The notes under the pieces were generated by a model. That model did no database searches. It was given only the letters and a program-made list of their open reading frames with translations, and was not told the DNA's origin. From Polaromonas sp. YR568 (GTDB lineage Bacteria; Pseudomonadota; Gammaproteobacteria; Burkholderiales; Burkholderiaceae_C): DNA of 64,000 nucleotides. Below are positions 62,767 through 64,000 of this stretch, in pieces. The stretch lies in contig CAMCUN010000005.1 in NCBI GenBank assembly GCA_945878995.1, positions 20,032 through 84,031 on the forward strand, written 5' to 3'. Within the stretch, counting starts at the first letter, position 1, and every line of letters begins with the position of its first letter. Both the position numbers and the translations under genes were made by a program.

Positions 62767-64000
62767 TTAGCCATTGGAGCTTGGCGGCTTGGCCGCCGTG
62801 CCCAAGTAGCGCTTGAACCACTCGGCCAAGTCGTCCATGTAGCAGTAGGCCACGGGCACCACCACCAGCGTGAGCAAAGACGAAGTGATGACCCCGCCTA
62901 TGACCGCCTGGCCCATGGGGGCGCGCTGCTCTGAGCCCTCGGTCAGGGCAAAAGCCAGCGGCACCATGCCAAAAATCATGGCCAGCGTGGTCATCAAAAT
63001 GGGCCGCAGCCGCACCTTGGCCGCCGTCAGCAGGGCTTGGCTGCGCTCCATGCCGTCTTCGCGCAGGCGAATGGCAAAGTCCACCAGCAAAATGGCGTTT
63101 TTGGTGACCAAGCCCATGAGCATGACCACGCCAATGATGGAGAACATGGACAGCGCGGAGCCAAAAAACAGCAGCGCCAGCACCACGCCAATGAGCGTGA
63201 GCGGCAGCGAGGTCATGAGCGCCAGTGGCTGCAAAAAGCTCTTGAACTGGCTGGCCAAGATCATGTAAATGAACAAAATGGCCATGGCCAAAGACGACAA
63301 GGCGTAGCCAAAAGACTCTTCCATGTTTTTGCTGGAGCCGCCAAAGCGCCAGCGGTAGCCGGGCGGGAACTGTATTTGCTCGAGCGCGGTGCGGATGTCG
63401 GTCGAGATCTCACCCACCGAGCGACCGTAGGCGTTGGCGCTCACCGACACCTCGCGCGCCAGGTCCCGGCGGTTGATTTGATTGGGCCCGGTGGACTCGT
63501 TCACGCGGGCCACTTGGTTGAGCCGCACCACGCGCGCATCGGCGCCTGCGCTGAGCAGGGGCAGGCGCTCCAGGTCGGCCGGTGTGCTGCGCAGCTGGGG
63601 GGCCAGGCGCACGTTGATGTCGTAGGTTTGGTCGTCGGGGGCGCGCCAAGTGCCCACGGTTTGACCGGCCACCAAGGCGCGCAGGCTGCTGGCCACCTGG
63701 CCCACGGTCAGGCCCAGGTCGGAGGCGGCCTGGCGGTTGACCACCACATCGAGCAAGGGCTTGTTGGGCTTGACGCTGGAGTCCAGGTCCACCAGGCCGG
63801 CCACACCGACCAGGCGCTGCTGCACTTCTTTGGACAAGCGCTCTAACTCTTGCAGGTCTGGGCCTTGCAGAGAAAACTCCAACTGCTTGCCGCCGCCCAC
63901 GCTGTCTGCCAAGCCCACCATGGTGACGGTGATGCCCGGCACCTGCGCCAGCCGCTGGCGCAGCACGGCAGACATGGCGTCGGCGCTGCGGCTTCTTTGG
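62767..64000 (-). CDS. RND efflux pump inner-membrane transporter, C-terminal part (cut by window edge)
   Basis: The minus-strand frame is open to the window edge and gives about 411 residues ending PPSSNG. It covers the second periplasmic porter/docking region (LEFSLQGPDLQELERLSKE, LTVGQVASSLRALVAGQ) and the last transmembrane block (ILFIYMILASQFKSFLQPL, MLMGLVTKNAILLVDFA with the LVxKNAIL motif, and GMVPLAFALTEGSEQRAPMG). It belongs to the AcrB/HAE1 family of proton-driven multidrug or solvent exporters. The apparent start at 63975 is internal; the true start is beyond the window. TolC downstream is its likely outer-membrane partner. Confidence 0.92.
   Translation of the reverse strand, partial: QRSRSADAMSAVLRQRLAQVPGITVTMVGLADSVGGGKQLEFSLQGPDLQELERLSKEVQQRLVGVAGLVDLDSSVKPNKPLLDVVVNRQAASDLGLTVGQVASSLRALVAGQTVGTWRAPDDQTYDINVRLAPQLRSTPADLERLPLLSAGADARVVRLNQVARVNESTGPNQINRRDLAREVSVSANAYGRSVGEISTDIRTALEQIQFPPGYRWRFGGSSKNMEESFGYALSSLAMAILFIYMILASQFKSFLQPLALMTSLPLTLIGVVLALLFFGSALSMFSIIGVVMLMGLVTKNAILLVDFAIRLREDGMERSQALLTAAKVRLRPILMTTLAMIFGMVPLAFALTEGSEQRAPMGQAVIGGVITSSLLTLVVVPVAYCYMDDLAEWFKRYLGTAAKPPSSNG

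Overview
The window reads as a chromosomal segment of a GC-rich betaproteobacterium, most likely order Burkholderiales and close to the family Comamonadaceae. This is inferred from codon style, the waaC-waaA and pcm-rhodanese-tolC neighbourhoods, a lone infA, and many CoA-linked catabolic genes. I saw no rRNA, tRNA, CRISPR array, prophage or insertion sequence.

Layout. 1-6.2 kb: the end of a flavin monooxygenase with a DUF2783 partner, a first REP-like repeat array, ETF-ubiquinone oxidoreductase, an SDR/thioesterase pair, a second repeat array, a ferritin-like PF10118 protein and an AhpD-like protein. 6.3-14.4 kb: two paralogous gene pairs on the minus strand, each an OmpA-domain protein followed within 7-9 bp by a large Ig-repeat adhesin with a type I secretion C-terminus. 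14.8-17.4 kb: a two-subunit 3-oxoacid CoA-transferase, an HNH protein, and infA behind a long leader. 17.4-23.1 kb: a MarR-controlled aromatic acyl-CoA cluster (acyl-CoA dehydrogenase, enoyl-CoA hydratase, a monooxygenase/old-yellow-enzyme fusion, divergent RidA) of the 2-aminobenzoyl-CoA or salicylyl-CoA type. 23.1-24.2 kb: a FrnE-like DsbA protein and a Met/His-rich exported protein.

24.7-43.7 kb: a single-direction glycan locus of 15 genes, many of them overlapping. wbpA-wbpB-wbpD-wbpE make UDP-2,3-diacetamido-2,3-dideoxy-glucuronic acid. Next come a Wzx-like flippase, a methyltransferase, four GT4 glycosyltransferases, an asparagine-synthase-like amidotransferase and an unusual fusion of a class II glutaminase with a WbpG-type PP-loop sugar amidotransferase. 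The locus ends with pglC-pglD-pglE-pglF-like genes for making and attaching a diacetamido-trideoxy (bacillosamine-type) first sugar. No polymerase is visible. The middle of the locus is clearly less GC-rich than its flanks.

43.7-46.4 kb: a class V aminotransferase, an unknown protein, a cysteine hydrolase and a third repeat array. 46.4-56 kb: a catabolic/uptake island with a ThDP enzyme diverging from an amidohydrolase, a complete Liv-type ABC transporter, a PaaK-like CoA ligase and an EamA exporter. 56-64 kb: envelope housekeeping genes: phosphohexomutase, heptosyltransferase I, Kdo transferase, a TolC-like protein, rhodanese, Pcm, and the C-terminal half of an RND pump cut by the window edge.

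Strongest candidates for something new: (1) the duplicated OmpA-protein/T1SS-adhesin bicistron; (2) the glutaminase/PP-loop amidotransferase fusion inside a WbpABDE locus without HisH/HisF; (3) the REP-like arrays whose arms carry compensatory changes and whose first bases supply the stop codons of two genes; (4) an ETF-QO whose fourth iron-sulfur cysteine is a serine.
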